Shown: positions 53,987 through 62,863 of the stretch, in pieces
Position numbering within the stretch: position 1 is the stretch's first letter
Layout of the letters: each line of letters starts with the position of its first letter
Assembly (NCBI GenBank): GCA_963827085.1
Contig: CAWGZY010000003.1
Location: forward strand, 124,001-188,000
DNA from: JAGVPT01 sp963827085
GTDB taxonomy: Bacteria; Bacteroidota; Ignavibacteria; UBA10030; UBA8401
Direction of reading: 5' to 3'
Length of the DNA: 64,000 nt
Made by a program: the position numbers and the translations under genes
Notes under the pieces: model-generated
Told to the model about the DNA's origin: nothing
Databases searched by the model: none
The model's input: the letters and a program-made list of their open reading frames with translations, nothing else

Positions 53987-55637
53987 TCACATTTTCTCCG
54001 GCGCGGAGACCCCCAAAACGGAACAGCCATTGGCAATGACGATTCTTGCCATTTGGCAGACGGCAAGCCTGGCCTGCATCAAATCTTTATTGTCGCCGAT
54101 CACACGATGCTGATGGTAGAACCGGTGAAACGCCTCGGCCACTTCGCGAAGATATGTCGTCAAACGATGGGGCTCGTACGCCGCGGCACAGCTGAGAATC
54201 ACTTCAGGGAAATCCAGCAGGATTTTGAGAAGGTCGATCTCTTCTCTTTCTTTAATCAATTCAAAACGGGACGTTGTGAAAAGAAACGCCAGGTCGTCAA
54301 CCCGTATGCCCTGTTCAGCCGCAAACCGCAGTATGCTGGCGATGCGGGCATGTGCATACTGCAGGTAATAGACCGGATTCTGTTCGGATTGCTCTTTTGC
54401 CAATGCGACGTCAAATTCAAGATGGGTGTTCGCGCTCCGCATAACAAAGAAATAATGAACTGCATCCGTACCGACTTCATCGATTAATTCGTCGAGCGTA
54501 TAGACCTTAGCGCTTCGTTTGGACATTTTCACCACTTCGTCCTTATCAACAAACGAAACCATCTGGTGGATGATCACTTTCACTTTGTTTGTGTCGTACC
54601 CCAGCGCTTTCACTCCCGCGAGAACGTCGGGAATCGTCGCGATGTGGTCCGCACCGAAAATGTCGACAACAAGTTCAAATCCCCTGCGAAATTTTTCCCG
54701 GTGATACGCGATGTCCGGAAGCCGGTAGGTCGGCTCCCCCGTTCTCTTGACGATGACGCGGTCCTGCTCCAGCCCAACGGCGGTCGCTTTGAACCAGACT
54801 GCTCCTTCATTGTCGTAGGCCAGTCCTCGCGACCGAAGTTCTTCGACGACTTCCTTTATTTTGCCGGATGAATACAGCGAGTCTTCATTATAGAACACGT
54901 CATGGCGGACTCCAAGACGTGCCAGCGTTTTCGTGATCTTATCAAAACACCACACCTCTGCTTTTTTCTTGAAGTACGTTTTTTCGTGGTCAGTTTCTCG
55001 CAGGCTATCCCCTTTCTCCGCCTTAATTTCCAGGGCAATGTCTCTGAATATATTCACCCTGGTAGCCTTCAGAAGGAAACGGATAATCGTCGCCGAGAGA
55101 TTGCCGGTACCGCGCATATACGCTTTCAGCAAGAGTGCGCATCTGGTTGCCGGCGTTATTGAAATAATATTCACGCGTTACAGCGTGTCCCGTCCACTCC
55201 AAAAGATTTGCGATCGTGGCACCCAAAATGACCTGACGTCCATGGCCGCTGTGCAGAGGCCCGGTCGGATTTGCGCTCACCCACTCAACATTCGTTTTCA
55301 GTCCGCCGGCGACTGCAGATCTCCCGAAGTTGACGCCGTGTTGAAGGATAGACTTTGCGCTGTCGAGAACATAGTTGTCGGTAAAATGAAAATTGATGAA
55401 CCCCGGACCGGCAATTTCTGTCGATAAAATTTTCGTAGAGTCGACGGCCAACACACCGACAATGGCTTGAGCGATCTGGCGCGGATTTTGTCCGACCGAT
55501 TTTGCGATGACCATCGCGACATTGGTCGTCAGGTCGCCATGGGCGGCAATTTTCGGTTTTTCAAAAATAATGTCGGCGGCGGGATAGTGGAGGGAAGTGA
55601 GGGCGCCGGCAACAGCGTGATGCAAATACTCTTTCAT
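53987..55637 (-). CDS. argS: arginyl-tRNA synthetase, reading frame broken once
   Basis: Class I synthetase. The first segment (55637 to about 55046) has the N-terminal domain and the HIGH-type motif ANPTGPLHSGHG; the second (to 53987) has the MSKR motif in VVKMSKRSA and the anticodon domain. The two parts are in different frames. Around 55046 the text reads GGT GAA TAT ATT C AGA GAC ATT; dropping the single C yields EGYQGEYI-RDIALEI, which is the conserved family sequence. So a one-base insertion splits the gene. argS is normally essential and single-copy. Error in the sequence, mutation or recoding are the options. Overlaps rsfS by ATGA. Confidence 0.93.
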
Positions 55638-56053
55638 TGATGGGCTGTCTTCTTCACCAGACGGGCTTTTCTTCTTGCCGGGACGGCAGCGGGCTTATCC
55701 TCGATATGTTCAAACTTGGCATCGCCCCAAAGCTTTTCTAAATTGTAAAATGAACGCGTTTCTTTGTGGAACACGTGCACCACAACGTCCACAAAATCCA
55801 AAAGCACCCATGTCGACTCGCCCTGTCCTTCATCATGCCATACTTTTTCACCGGCACTTTGCGCCCCGTCGCGAATCGCATCCGCGATTGCGCGGACCTG
55901 CGTGTCGGAATCTGCCGAACAAATGACGAAGAAATCGGACATTGTCGTCAATTTCCGTAAATCGAGGAGGACGATGTTTTGCGCCTTTTTTAAGAGCGCG
56001 AATCCGGCGATTTTTTTAGCAAGTGCTTTTGAGGTCAAGATATTCCCTTTCAT
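55634..56053 (-). CDS. rsfS: ribosomal silencing factor RsfS
   Basis: Binds ribosomal protein uL14 and blocks subunit joining in starvation. NIVLLDLRKLTTMSDFFVIC, WHDEGQGESTWVLLDFVDVV and HVFHKETRSFYNLEKLWGDA are the family motifs. 139 residues with a basic tail (PARRKARLVKKTAHQ) longer than usual. Located between a LytR_C gene and argS. Confidence 0.95.
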   Translation of the reverse strand: MKGNILTSKALAKKIAGFALLKKAQNIVLLDLRKLTTMSDFFVICSADSDTQVRAIADAIRDGAQSAGEKVWHDEGQGESTWVLLDFVDVVVHVFHKETRSFYNLEKLWGDAKFEHIEDKPAAVPARRKARLVKKTAHQ

Positions 56054-56074
56054 ACTATGAATGATGGCGTGCGG

Positions 56075-56539
56075 TCAGTTCCACGCACGCAAGTTTTTAA
56101 AATCTTTTCCAAGAACCACGGAAGCAGTGACAAAATATTCCGGGCTTATTTGCTGGATGACATGTGCCGGGTCAATCCCCAAATCCGAAGCGATCTTCTT
56201 TGCGATTTCCGCATTGCCGCTCCTGTCGATAACGAGCGATTGTTTTACGTCGAACGTCTTGTAGTTTCCCATATCGACGACATCATATCCGGCAGCCCGC
56301 AGAAAACTTGTCATCTTCTGTCCCGTCCCCGAAACACCGCACCCGTTCAGGACGTCTATTTGGATTACGCTCTTTGGTGAAACGGAGGCATCCGCGAGAG
56401 TCGGTTTGGTACGATCGCCGGATCCGTTTGAAGAAAAACCTATTGCATACGCCTGGTAGAGAATAAATGCGGCAACTGCGGTGAGAAGGAGATTGAGAAT
56501 CAATTTTTTGGAAGAGCGGGATGTTTCTTTTTCGGTCAT
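56075..56539 (-). CDS. membrane-anchored LytR C-terminal domain protein
   Basis: 154 residues from ATG 56539. One N-terminal membrane helix (LILNLLLTAVAAFILYQAY), then a LytR_C domain (QIDVLNGCGVSGTGQKMTSF to DLGIDPAHVIQQ). The LCP catalytic domain normally in front is absent, so it is the stand-alone form, exposed outside the inner membrane. Function unknown; beside rsfS (21 bp). Confidence 0.85.
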   Translation of the reverse strand: MTEKETSRSSKKLILNLLLTAVAAFILYQAYAIGFSSNGSGDRTKPTLADASVSPKSVIQIDVLNGCGVSGTGQKMTSFLRAAGYDVVDMGNYKTFDVKQSLVIDRSGNAEIAKKIASDLGIDPAHVIQQISPEYFVTASVVLGKDFKNLRAWN

Positions 56540-56639
56540 AGTGCTCCACTGATGAAGGGGCAAAAAAATAACCGAGTGTGCACTCTGGCGCAACCTCGGT
56601 CATTCAATCGAAACAACAACATCTTGCCATGTGTTCGTT

Positions 56640-57152
56640 TCAATATCCCTCGTCGTTCCCCATTCCGTGATACATGCCGGCAAACGGCGAAAACATGCTG
56701 TTCAACCCGAAAGGAACTCTCTGATAGGAAACCCGCAACAGCATATTATCCGACGGCCGATAGTTTATCTCTGCGCGGTTCAGAAAAACACCCGTCAAGC
56801 TGCTTTGCAAGCGCTGGCCGAGTGAGCTGTACGGTGAACTTTGAATGCTGACATCAGCCCGGGCATCGACTTGGTTGGAGAGTTTATACATCATGCTGTT
56901 CGTATACGTCCCCAACGACAACCCTTGCCCGCCCATCGTCATATAACTCCATCGAAAAACTCTGACGCATCTTAAAATTGTCCGGGTTGAAGAAACTCAG
57001 TAAGTCGGAATCGGTCTCCGGACTAATGAACGAATCGGAGACCTTCGGTTCATCATCAGCCGTTCTCTTGAATTGCGAGTAACTTTTCGATGTCGCCAGC
57101 AAACTCAGTGCAATCACGCACATGCAACAAAAACACGATATCCGCTGTTCAT
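56640..57152 (-). pseudogene. broken exported protein gene with two frame shifts
   Basis: AAGGAG precedes ATG 57152, which opens a signal-like start MNSGYRVFVACA then stops; the next frame gives VIALSLLATSKSYSQ, completing a signal peptide. A second shift at 56949-56950 (GG of ATGGAG) joins QSFSM to MTMGGQGLSLGTYTNSMMYK; dropping one G restores the frame. The C-terminal part looks like a beta-strand-rich outer-membrane protein (RADVSIQSSPYSSLGQ). About 165 residues if repaired. Family not recognised. Confidence 0.7.
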
Positions 57153-57221
57153 AACAACTCCTTTACTACTCCAACAGTGATAATAAAAAAATTTGGAGTA
57201 ATTGTCAATACAGTCATATAC

Positions 57222-57992
57222 TTAAACATGAGAAACACGAACGGGGTTCCTTTTTTGAAGGATTTCATTCGCCTCCTCTAACTGTCCGACGGTGTTAATT
57301 CCCCGGACTTCATCAAAGTCGGCCGCCTTCTTTGCGGCGACCTTCATACCGTGTTTCCAATAATATCCGAAAACATCGGTCAAATAATATTCATGCTGAA
57401 CGTTGTGTGTGGTGATATGACCGAGCGCCTCAAACAAATGTGCATTATCGAAAATATATATCCCTGAGTTGATTTCCCGCACTTTCCGTTGATCGTCTGT
57501 TGCGTCCTTATGTTCAACGATGCCGACAACATTGTCCTCTTCGCCCCGAAGGACTCTCCCGTAGCCGGACGGATCTTCAAGGTCTGCAGTCAGGATCGTT
57601 GCAACGGCATTTTTTTCACGATGAACTGATATTAGCTCGCGAATTGTCTGCTCGCGAAGGAGCGGAACGTCGCCCGAAAGCACCAGGACATCGCCGCGAA
57701 AATCCCCGAGCAAGTTCTTTGCCTGCATCACGGCGTGGCCGGTGCCGAGCTGCGGCTCCTGAACGGCAAATTCTACGGTCGGCGTTGTGCGGTGTACATA
57801 GGTTGTCACAGATTCGCGGTAAAAGCCGACGACCGCAATAATTCGTGAAGAGTTCAAGGCAACAGCCAGGTCTACAACGTGTTGAATCATCGGCTTGCCG
57901 GCAACTTCGAACATGACCTTCGCTTTTTCCGAATTCTTCATGCGGGTTCCTTTTCCCGCAGCCATAATCACCGTTGCAAAGTTCTTCTCCAT
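57222..57992 (-). CDS. GlmU-type sugar-1-phosphate nucleotidyltransferase without acetyltransferase domain
   Basis: 256 residues covering only the uridylyltransferase half of GlmU: VIMAAGKGTRMKN, VMFEVAGKPMIQHV, QEPQLGTGHAVMQA, VLSGDVPLL and GYGRVLRGEED. The left-handed beta-helix acetyltransferase part is missing with a normal stop, and no separate acyltransferase gene is beside it. It probably makes UDP-GlcNAc from GlcNAc-1-P made elsewhere, or uses another sugar phosphate. 6 bp after panC. Confidence 0.85.
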   Translation of the reverse strand: MEKNFATVIMAAGKGTRMKNSEKAKVMFEVAGKPMIQHVVDLAVALNSSRIIAVVGFYRESVTTYVHRTTPTVEFAVQEPQLGTGHAVMQAKNLLGDFRGDVLVLSGDVPLLREQTIRELISVHREKNAVATILTADLEDPSGYGRVLRGEEDNVVGIVEHKDATDDQRKVREINSGIYIFDNAHLFEALGHITTHNVQHEYYLTDVFGYYWKHGMKVAAKKAADFDEVRGINTVGQLEEANEILQKRNPVRVSHV

Positions 57993-57998
57993 ATCCGT

Positions 57999-58854
57999 TC
58001 AGCGTATTTTAATCACCGTGTTATCAATAAGCCTTGTTGAGCCGAAACGAACTGCAAGCGCAACGAGCGCAGGGATCCCCCGTTCAAGCGAGTCGATATC
58101 GGCAAGCGATTCGGCATCGACTACCGCTACATAATCAATTTTTGCGGAAGGTCTGGTTTCAATCATACGCCTCATCTCTTCGGTAATCACTGCGGCGTTC
58201 CTCTCTCCATTATCGGCCATCTCCTGAGCGCGGCGGAGCGAGGCATGCAATATTAATGCTTCGGAGCGCTCCTCCGCAGACAAGTAGACGTTGCGCGAAC
58301 TCATTGCAAGGCCGTCCTTCTCTCGCACAATCGGCGCGGTAACGACTTCGACCCCTAAATTCAAATCCTTCACCATCTTTTTTATTACAACACATTGCTG
58401 CGCATCCTTCTGCCCGAAAAAGGCTTTGTGGGGCTTCGTCAACGAAAGCAATTTTGCGACCACTGTCGCCACTCCCCGGAAATGCGTTGGACGAAATTTT
58501 CCTTCCAGGATTGAAGAGAGCCGTTCAACAGCGACGTAGGTAGAATATCCTTCAGGATACATTTCATTTTCATCGAGGCACAAACAGCACCGTTGAACCG
58601 GCAGACTTGCAGAACTGCGTGTCCCGCTCAATGTCGCGCGGGTATCGTGCAAAATCTTCATTCGGAGCAAACTGGGCAGGGTTCACGAAAATAGAAGTGA
58701 TGACAACATCACACGACCGTTTCGCTTTTCCGATAAGGCTGAGATGCCCCTTGTGCAAATATCCCATGGTCGGAACCAGACCGACAATTTTTTCCCGAAG
58801 CCGGGCCTGTTCGGAAAATTTTTGCATCTCAAGGGTGGAAACAATGGTCTTCAT
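57999..58854 (-). CDS. panC: pantothenate synthetase, reading frame broken once
   Basis: Joins pantoate and beta-alanine. N-terminal segment (58854-58570): GLVPTMGYLHKGHLSLI (HIGH-like), FVNPAQF. C-terminal segment (from about 58577): EMYPEGYSTYV, RPTHFRGVATVVAKLL, FGQKDAQQCVVI, VREKDGLAMSSRNVYL. The two are in different frames; at the CC of GTGCCTCG (58577-58578) dropping one C gives LFV-LDENEMYPEG, matching the family in length. 284 residues if repaired. Either a frameshift mutation or a sequence error. Confidence 0.92.
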
Positions 58855-58884
58855 GCCGCAGAGCTTGAAGTGGCGATACTACTC

Positions 58885-58950
58885 CTGTATTTCACCGCCA
58901 AGATCGCAAAGAATATTATTATTGATGTTACTAAACCTTCTTGGCGGTAA
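58885..58950. repeat. small inverted repeat in the panC-accD gap
   Basis: CACCGCCAAGATCGCAAAGA at the left and CTTCTTGGCGGTAAA at the right are imperfect reverse complements (core CCGCCAAGA). Same style as the elements at 3755-3838 and 62644-62799. No gene in 58855-58995. Confidence 0.55.
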
Positions 58951-58995
58951 ATACTATGCAGAGTCATTTAATTGAGACAGCACCAGGTAACAGCA

Positions 58996-59838
58996 TTATG
59001 CAGAGATCATTTCCAAAAGTTTCGAGAGCGTTTCCCGCAGATCTTTTCTATTCACAACGAGGTCGATGAATCCTTTCTCCTGGACAAATTCCGCCTTTTG
59101 AAAACCGGGAGGCAAATCTTTTCCGATCGTCTGCTTGATCACGCGCGGGCCGGCAAACCCTATCAACGCACCCGGCTCGGCAATGTGGATGTCGCCGAGC
59201 ATTGCATAACTTGCCGTTACTCCACCGGTCGTCGGGTCCGTCATAATGGAAATATACGGAACGCGCGCATCCGAAAGCCGGGCGAGTTTCGCGCTTGTCT
59301 TTGCCATCTGCATGAGCGAGTAGGCAGCTTCCATCATCCGGGCGCCGCCGCTCGATGAGATGATGACAAGGGGCGCTTTCGTCTTGAAGGCTTTGTCCAC
59401 TGCACGGCTGATTTTTTCACCGACAACCGAACCCATGCTTCCGCCAATGAACGCAAAATCCATGCATGCAATGACGATTTCCTTCTTTTTGATTTTCGCG
59501 GTTCCGCAGCGAACGGCGTCATTCAGTCCGGATTTCTTGATCGAATCCTTCACTCGGTCTTTATAGCGTTTCGTATCCGTAAAGTTCAGAGGGTCTTTCG
59601 ACGTCATCTTCCGGTCCATTTCCCTGAAGGTCCCCGGATCGAGCAGAAGTGAAAAATATTCCTTGCTCCCTATACGAAAATGAAAATTACATTTTGCGCA
59701 GACCCAAAGATTCTGTTCGAGTACTTTTTTGTGGACAATTTCACCGCACGATTCGCATTTCGTCCACAATCCTTCCGGTGTATCTTTCTTTTGCGACTCC
59801 GAAGAAATACTTTCTTTTGATCGTCGAAACCATGCCAT
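58996..59838 (-). CDS. accD: acetyl-CoA carboxylase carboxyltransferase subunit beta
   Basis: Partner of AccA. Zinc finger with Cys 28, 31, 47 and 50 (KCESCGE, WVCAKC), then the crotonase fold with GGSMGSVVGEKI, ISSSGGARMMEAAYSLMQMA and PTTGGVTASYA. 280 residues, intact. Its ATG is 3 bp after tsaB. Confidence 0.97.
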   Translation of the reverse strand: MAWFRRSKESISSESQKKDTPEGLWTKCESCGEIVHKKVLEQNLWVCAKCNFHFRIGSKEYFSLLLDPGTFREMDRKMTSKDPLNFTDTKRYKDRVKDSIKKSGLNDAVRCGTAKIKKKEIVIACMDFAFIGGSMGSVVGEKISRAVDKAFKTKAPLVIISSSGGARMMEAAYSLMQMAKTSAKLARLSDARVPYISIMTDPTTGGVTASYAMLGDIHIAEPGALIGFAGPRVIKQTIGKDLPPGFQKAEFVQEKGFIDLVVNRKDLRETLSKLLEMISA

Positions 59839-59841
59839 GGA

Positions 59842-60594
59842 CTATCCTTTGAATGAATGAGCAGACGTTTGATGCGCGGCAGGAAGCGGCTGAGATCCTT
59901 TATCGTGTTTCCTGCCCGGATGTGTAGCGACAAAATCCCTGATGTAGAGCGGCTCCAGAGTTGAAATCACTTCTGAAGATAGTTTATTCCCTTCCCTCTC
60001 CGCGATGATGCCGACCGAAGCCGGATTGCAAATGATTTCCGGATTACTGCGATGGTTCGCTTTCAGTCCCGGCATTTTTTCCATTTTCCGGGCGCCGTCG
60101 CCGACAAACACCACAGAACCATACCTCTCGGCCCTTTCGCCGACCTGTGCTATGGACTCAATACTATACTCTGAACGGCGATTGATGCCGGCCGCACGTA
60201 CCTCGTAGAAACAATAAAATACTTCATCTCGCTTTGCGTCGATCAGCGGGCATACGATACCGGCTGAATTCTTCGAGTTTGAACGGTAGTACTCGTATGC
60301 AAGAGCATCCAATGTCGGAACCGCAATGATTCCCTTGTGCTGTGCCATTGCCAATCCTTTTGCCGTGCTCAACCCGATCCGCAATCCGGTGAACGAGCCG
60401 GGTCCAATCGATACGGCAATTGCGTCGACATTTTTCAACAGCAGCGATGCGTCGGATAAAACATCATTGACCATCGGAAGAAGCTTTTCTGAATGGATGT
60501 TCTTCTCCAGCGTGCTTCGCTGTGCAACGACTTCGCCTTCGTGCACAACAGCAGCACCGCATACATCCGTCGCTGTCTCGATGGCTAAAATCAT
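59842..60594 (-). CDS. tsaB: tRNA threonylcarbamoyladenosine biosynthesis protein TsaB
   Basis: Non-catalytic partner of TsaD for t6A at position 37. ILAIETATDVCGAAVV at the start and VSIGPGSFTGLRIGLSTAKGLA are standard. 250 residues, a little long, with a His/basic tail. ATGA overlap with tsaE upstream; together they supply two of the three Tsa factors. tsaD is not in the window. Confidence 0.95.
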   Translation of the reverse strand: MILAIETATDVCGAAVVHEGEVVAQRSTLEKNIHSEKLLPMVNDVLSDASLLLKNVDAIAVSIGPGSFTGLRIGLSTAKGLAMAQHKGIIAVPTLDALAYEYYRSNSKNSAGIVCPLIDAKRDEVFYCFYEVRAAGINRRSEYSIESIAQVGERAERYGSVVFVGDGARKMEKMPGLKANHRSNPEIICNPASVGIIAEREGNKLSSEVISTLEPLYIRDFVATHPGRKHDKGSQPLPAAHQTSAHSFKG

Positions 60595-61025
60595 TCCCTG
60601 TTTGCCTTAGCAATGTGAATGACCCTTTGGCTTCGACCTTCACCCAATTCCAATGCGACGTCGTAACGGTTTAGCGGAAGAGCCGATGCAACAATGTTCG
60701 CCCATTCTAAGAGGCAAATCCCATCGCCGAAAAGATATTCTTCAAACCCAAATTCCGCCAACTCGGAGAGAGAACGGAGCCGGTAGAAATCGAAGTGATA
60801 GACCGGATATTTCCCTTCTGTGTATTCGTTCAGGATCGTGAACGACGGGCTGACAACGTGATTGCGTACTCCGAGGCCGAAACACACGCCTTTGGCGAAT
60901 TGTGTTTTCCCGCTTCCAAGGTCGCCGTAGAGGGCAACAATATCGCTGCGCTGCAACCCCGAAGCGAATTCTTTTCCGAGTTCGAAGGTTTCATGTGCGC
61001 TGTGTGTCGCAACAACCTTTTTCAT
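60591..61025 (-). CDS. tsaE: tRNA threonylcarbamoyladenosine ATPase TsaE
   Basis: 144 residues with Walker A YGDLGSGKTQFAKG, the switch region VVSPSFTILNEY, HFDFYRL and LLEWANIV. Drives turnover of the TsaB-TsaD complex. 10 bp downstream of porX and coupled by ATGA to tsaB. Confidence 0.96.
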   Translation of the reverse strand: MKKVVATHSAHETFELGKEFASGLQRSDIVALYGDLGSGKTQFAKGVCFGLGVRNHVVSPSFTILNEYTEGKYPVYHFDFYRLRSLSELAEFGFEEYLFGDGICLLEWANIVASALPLNRYDVALELGEGRSQRVIHIAKANRE

Positions 61026-61035
61026 TCATCGCCGA

Positions 61036-62616
61036 TCAGCTGCTCACTTTTTTCGGTTCGAGCGTTATCACGGGAAGAATGATCTCTTCCATCGAGATGC
61101 CGCCATGCTGAAAACTATCTCGGTATTGATTCAAATATTTGTGGTAGTCCGTCGGATAGACGAAGTAATAATCTTCTTTTGCAATGATGTAGTTTATCGT
61201 CACTCCCCGTTTCGGCAGTTTGTAGTCCTGCGCATTCTTAATGAACACCGACTGTTTATCGTCCGACTTGAGGTTCCGTCCGAATTTGTACCGAAGATTG
61301 GTCGATGCTTCTCTATCGCCAATAACTTTCGAGCCGCGCAGGCACCGCACGCTGCCATGGTCCGTCGTAATGATAATCTTCACATCTTTTTTCGTCGCAA
61401 GCGTTTGCAGCATTCCGAACAGCGACGAGTGCTTAAACCACGAGTCCGTGAGCGAGCGATACGCCGATTCGTCCGGCGCGATTTCCTTCAGCAGGGCTGA
61501 GTCGGATCTTCCGTGCGCCAGCATATCTACGAAATTCACGACGATCGACGTGAGCCTATTCGAAGCATAGGACAGGATATTATTTTCAGTTTGCCTGCCA
61601 AAATCTCCGTCGAGAATTTTAATATATTTCGGTTCCGGTTTCAAGTCAATGTGCCGGCGTTCCAGCAATTTATCCAGGAGCTGCCGCTCATACCTGTTAT
61701 GGCTGTTTTCGTCGTCTTCTCCCTGCTGCCAGATTTCGGGAAAACGCTGCTCGATTTCAGCCGGGAAAAGCCCGCTGAAAATGGCATTCCGCGAATACGG
61801 CGTCGCCGTAGGAAGGATGGAGTAATAGTATTCCTTTTCCATCGAGTAGTATTCTCGAAGATACTTCTCCATCACAAGCCATTGGTCAAGCCTCATGCAA
61901 TCGATCACGAAGAAAAAGACAGACTTCCCCTCCTTCAACTGCGGGATAAGGTATTTGTCGACGACATCAACAGAGAGGGTAGGCTTTTTTCCTTTTTGCT
62001 GAAGCCAATCGGGATAATTCCGTTCGATGAACTTTGAGAACTCCGCGTTGCATTCGCGCCGCTGGTCATCAAGCATCTGGTGAAGCCCGAGTGTTGGATG
62101 AAGGTCAAGTTCCATCTCCCACGAAACCAACTTTACGTAAAGGTCGACCCACTCGTCGTAATTGAGCGGGTTCATCAGCGATCGGGAAATGGAATTGAAT
62201 TCCTGGACATAATCTTTCGAGACCTGCTCGCTCTGAATTTTTTTCCCCTCAAGAAATTTTTTACAGGCGAGAAGAATCTGGCTTGGATTGACGGGCTTCG
62301 TGAGGTAATCAGATATCTTTCCGCCGATCGCATCTTCCATCAAAGATTCTGCTTCGTTTTTCGTGATCATCACGACAGGAAGCGATGGGGACAGATCCTT
62401 GATCTCAGCGAGCGTCTGTAAACCCCCTTTGCCCGCCATCATTTCATCAAGAAAGACAAGGTCAAACATTCGTCTGTGGACTAATTCGATTGCGTCTTCT
62501 CCGTTTGTCGCCGTTTCAACATCATATCCCTTTTCTTTGAGGAAAAGAACGTGGGAGCGGAGCAGTTCAATTTCATCGTCCACCCAAAGAATATTTCCTT
62601 TTTTTCCCGAATCCAT
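61036..62616 (-). CDS. porX: PorX-type response regulator with PglZ domain
   Basis: 526 residues. N-terminal receiver domain with acidic pair D13/D14, phospho-acceptor D57 (FDLVFLDEMM) and KPVNPSQ lysine; then a PglZ/alkaline-phosphatase-like domain with FFVIDCMRLDQW, NFVDMLAHGRSD and ITTDHGSVR as metal-binding parts. This matches PorX, the regulator of the type IX secretion system in Bacteroidetes, which also has phosphodiesterase activity there. It is 246 bp from the end of sprA and starts a run with tsaE, tsaB and accD. Confidence 0.9.
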   Translation of the reverse strand: MDSGKKGNILWVDDEIELLRSHVLFLKEKGYDVETATNGEDAIELVHRRMFDLVFLDEMMAGKGGLQTLAEIKDLSPSLPVVMITKNEAESLMEDAIGGKISDYLTKPVNPSQILLACKKFLEGKKIQSEQVSKDYVQEFNSISRSLMNPLNYDEWVDLYVKLVSWEMELDLHPTLGLHQMLDDQRRECNAEFSKFIERNYPDWLQQKGKKPTLSVDVVDKYLIPQLKEGKSVFFFVIDCMRLDQWLVMEKYLREYYSMEKEYYYSILPTATPYSRNAIFSGLFPAEIEQRFPEIWQQGEDDENSHNRYERQLLDKLLERRHIDLKPEPKYIKILDGDFGRQTENNILSYASNRLTSIVVNFVDMLAHGRSDSALLKEIAPDESAYRSLTDSWFKHSSLFGMLQTLATKKDVKIIITTDHGSVRCLRGSKVIGDREASTNLRYKFGRNLKSDDKQSVFIKNAQDYKLPKRGVTINYIIAKEDYYFVYPTDYHKYLNQYRDSFQHGGISMEEIILPVITLEPKKVSS

Positions 62617-62643
62617 AGATATTTCTCTCTTTAGTTAAAACTG

Positions 62644-62799
62644 ATGTTACGCAGAGTTTAAAGGCTGTGCCACGAAGGCACCAAGACACAAAGACTTTTC
62701 AAGGAAAGCTTTATTCTGTTAAATCCATTAATAAAAAAGGTTGTTTTTCTTAGTGACTTTGTGGCTTCGTGGCGATAACATTGGGCTTTTGCGTAACAT
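62644..62799. mobile_element. 156-bp MITE-like element with 10-bp terminal inverted repeats
   Basis: Bounded by ATGTTACGCA and TGCGTAACAT, perfect reverse complements. Inside, GTGCCACGAAGGCACCAAGA at left and CTTTGTGGCTTCGTGGCG at right form further inverted repeat. No coding potential. Lies between porX and sprA. Confidence 0.6.
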
Positions 62800-62863
62800 A
62801 AGTTAATAAAATACAAATTGGACTCGCGAGAGTCAATTTGCCGTAAATCGCCGCAGCATTCCC

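Noticed and set aside
55010..55060. programmed +1 frameshift site in argS as the main explanation
   Set aside because: No slippery codon, stop codon in the P/A window or stimulatory element of the known types is visible; kept only as an alternative.
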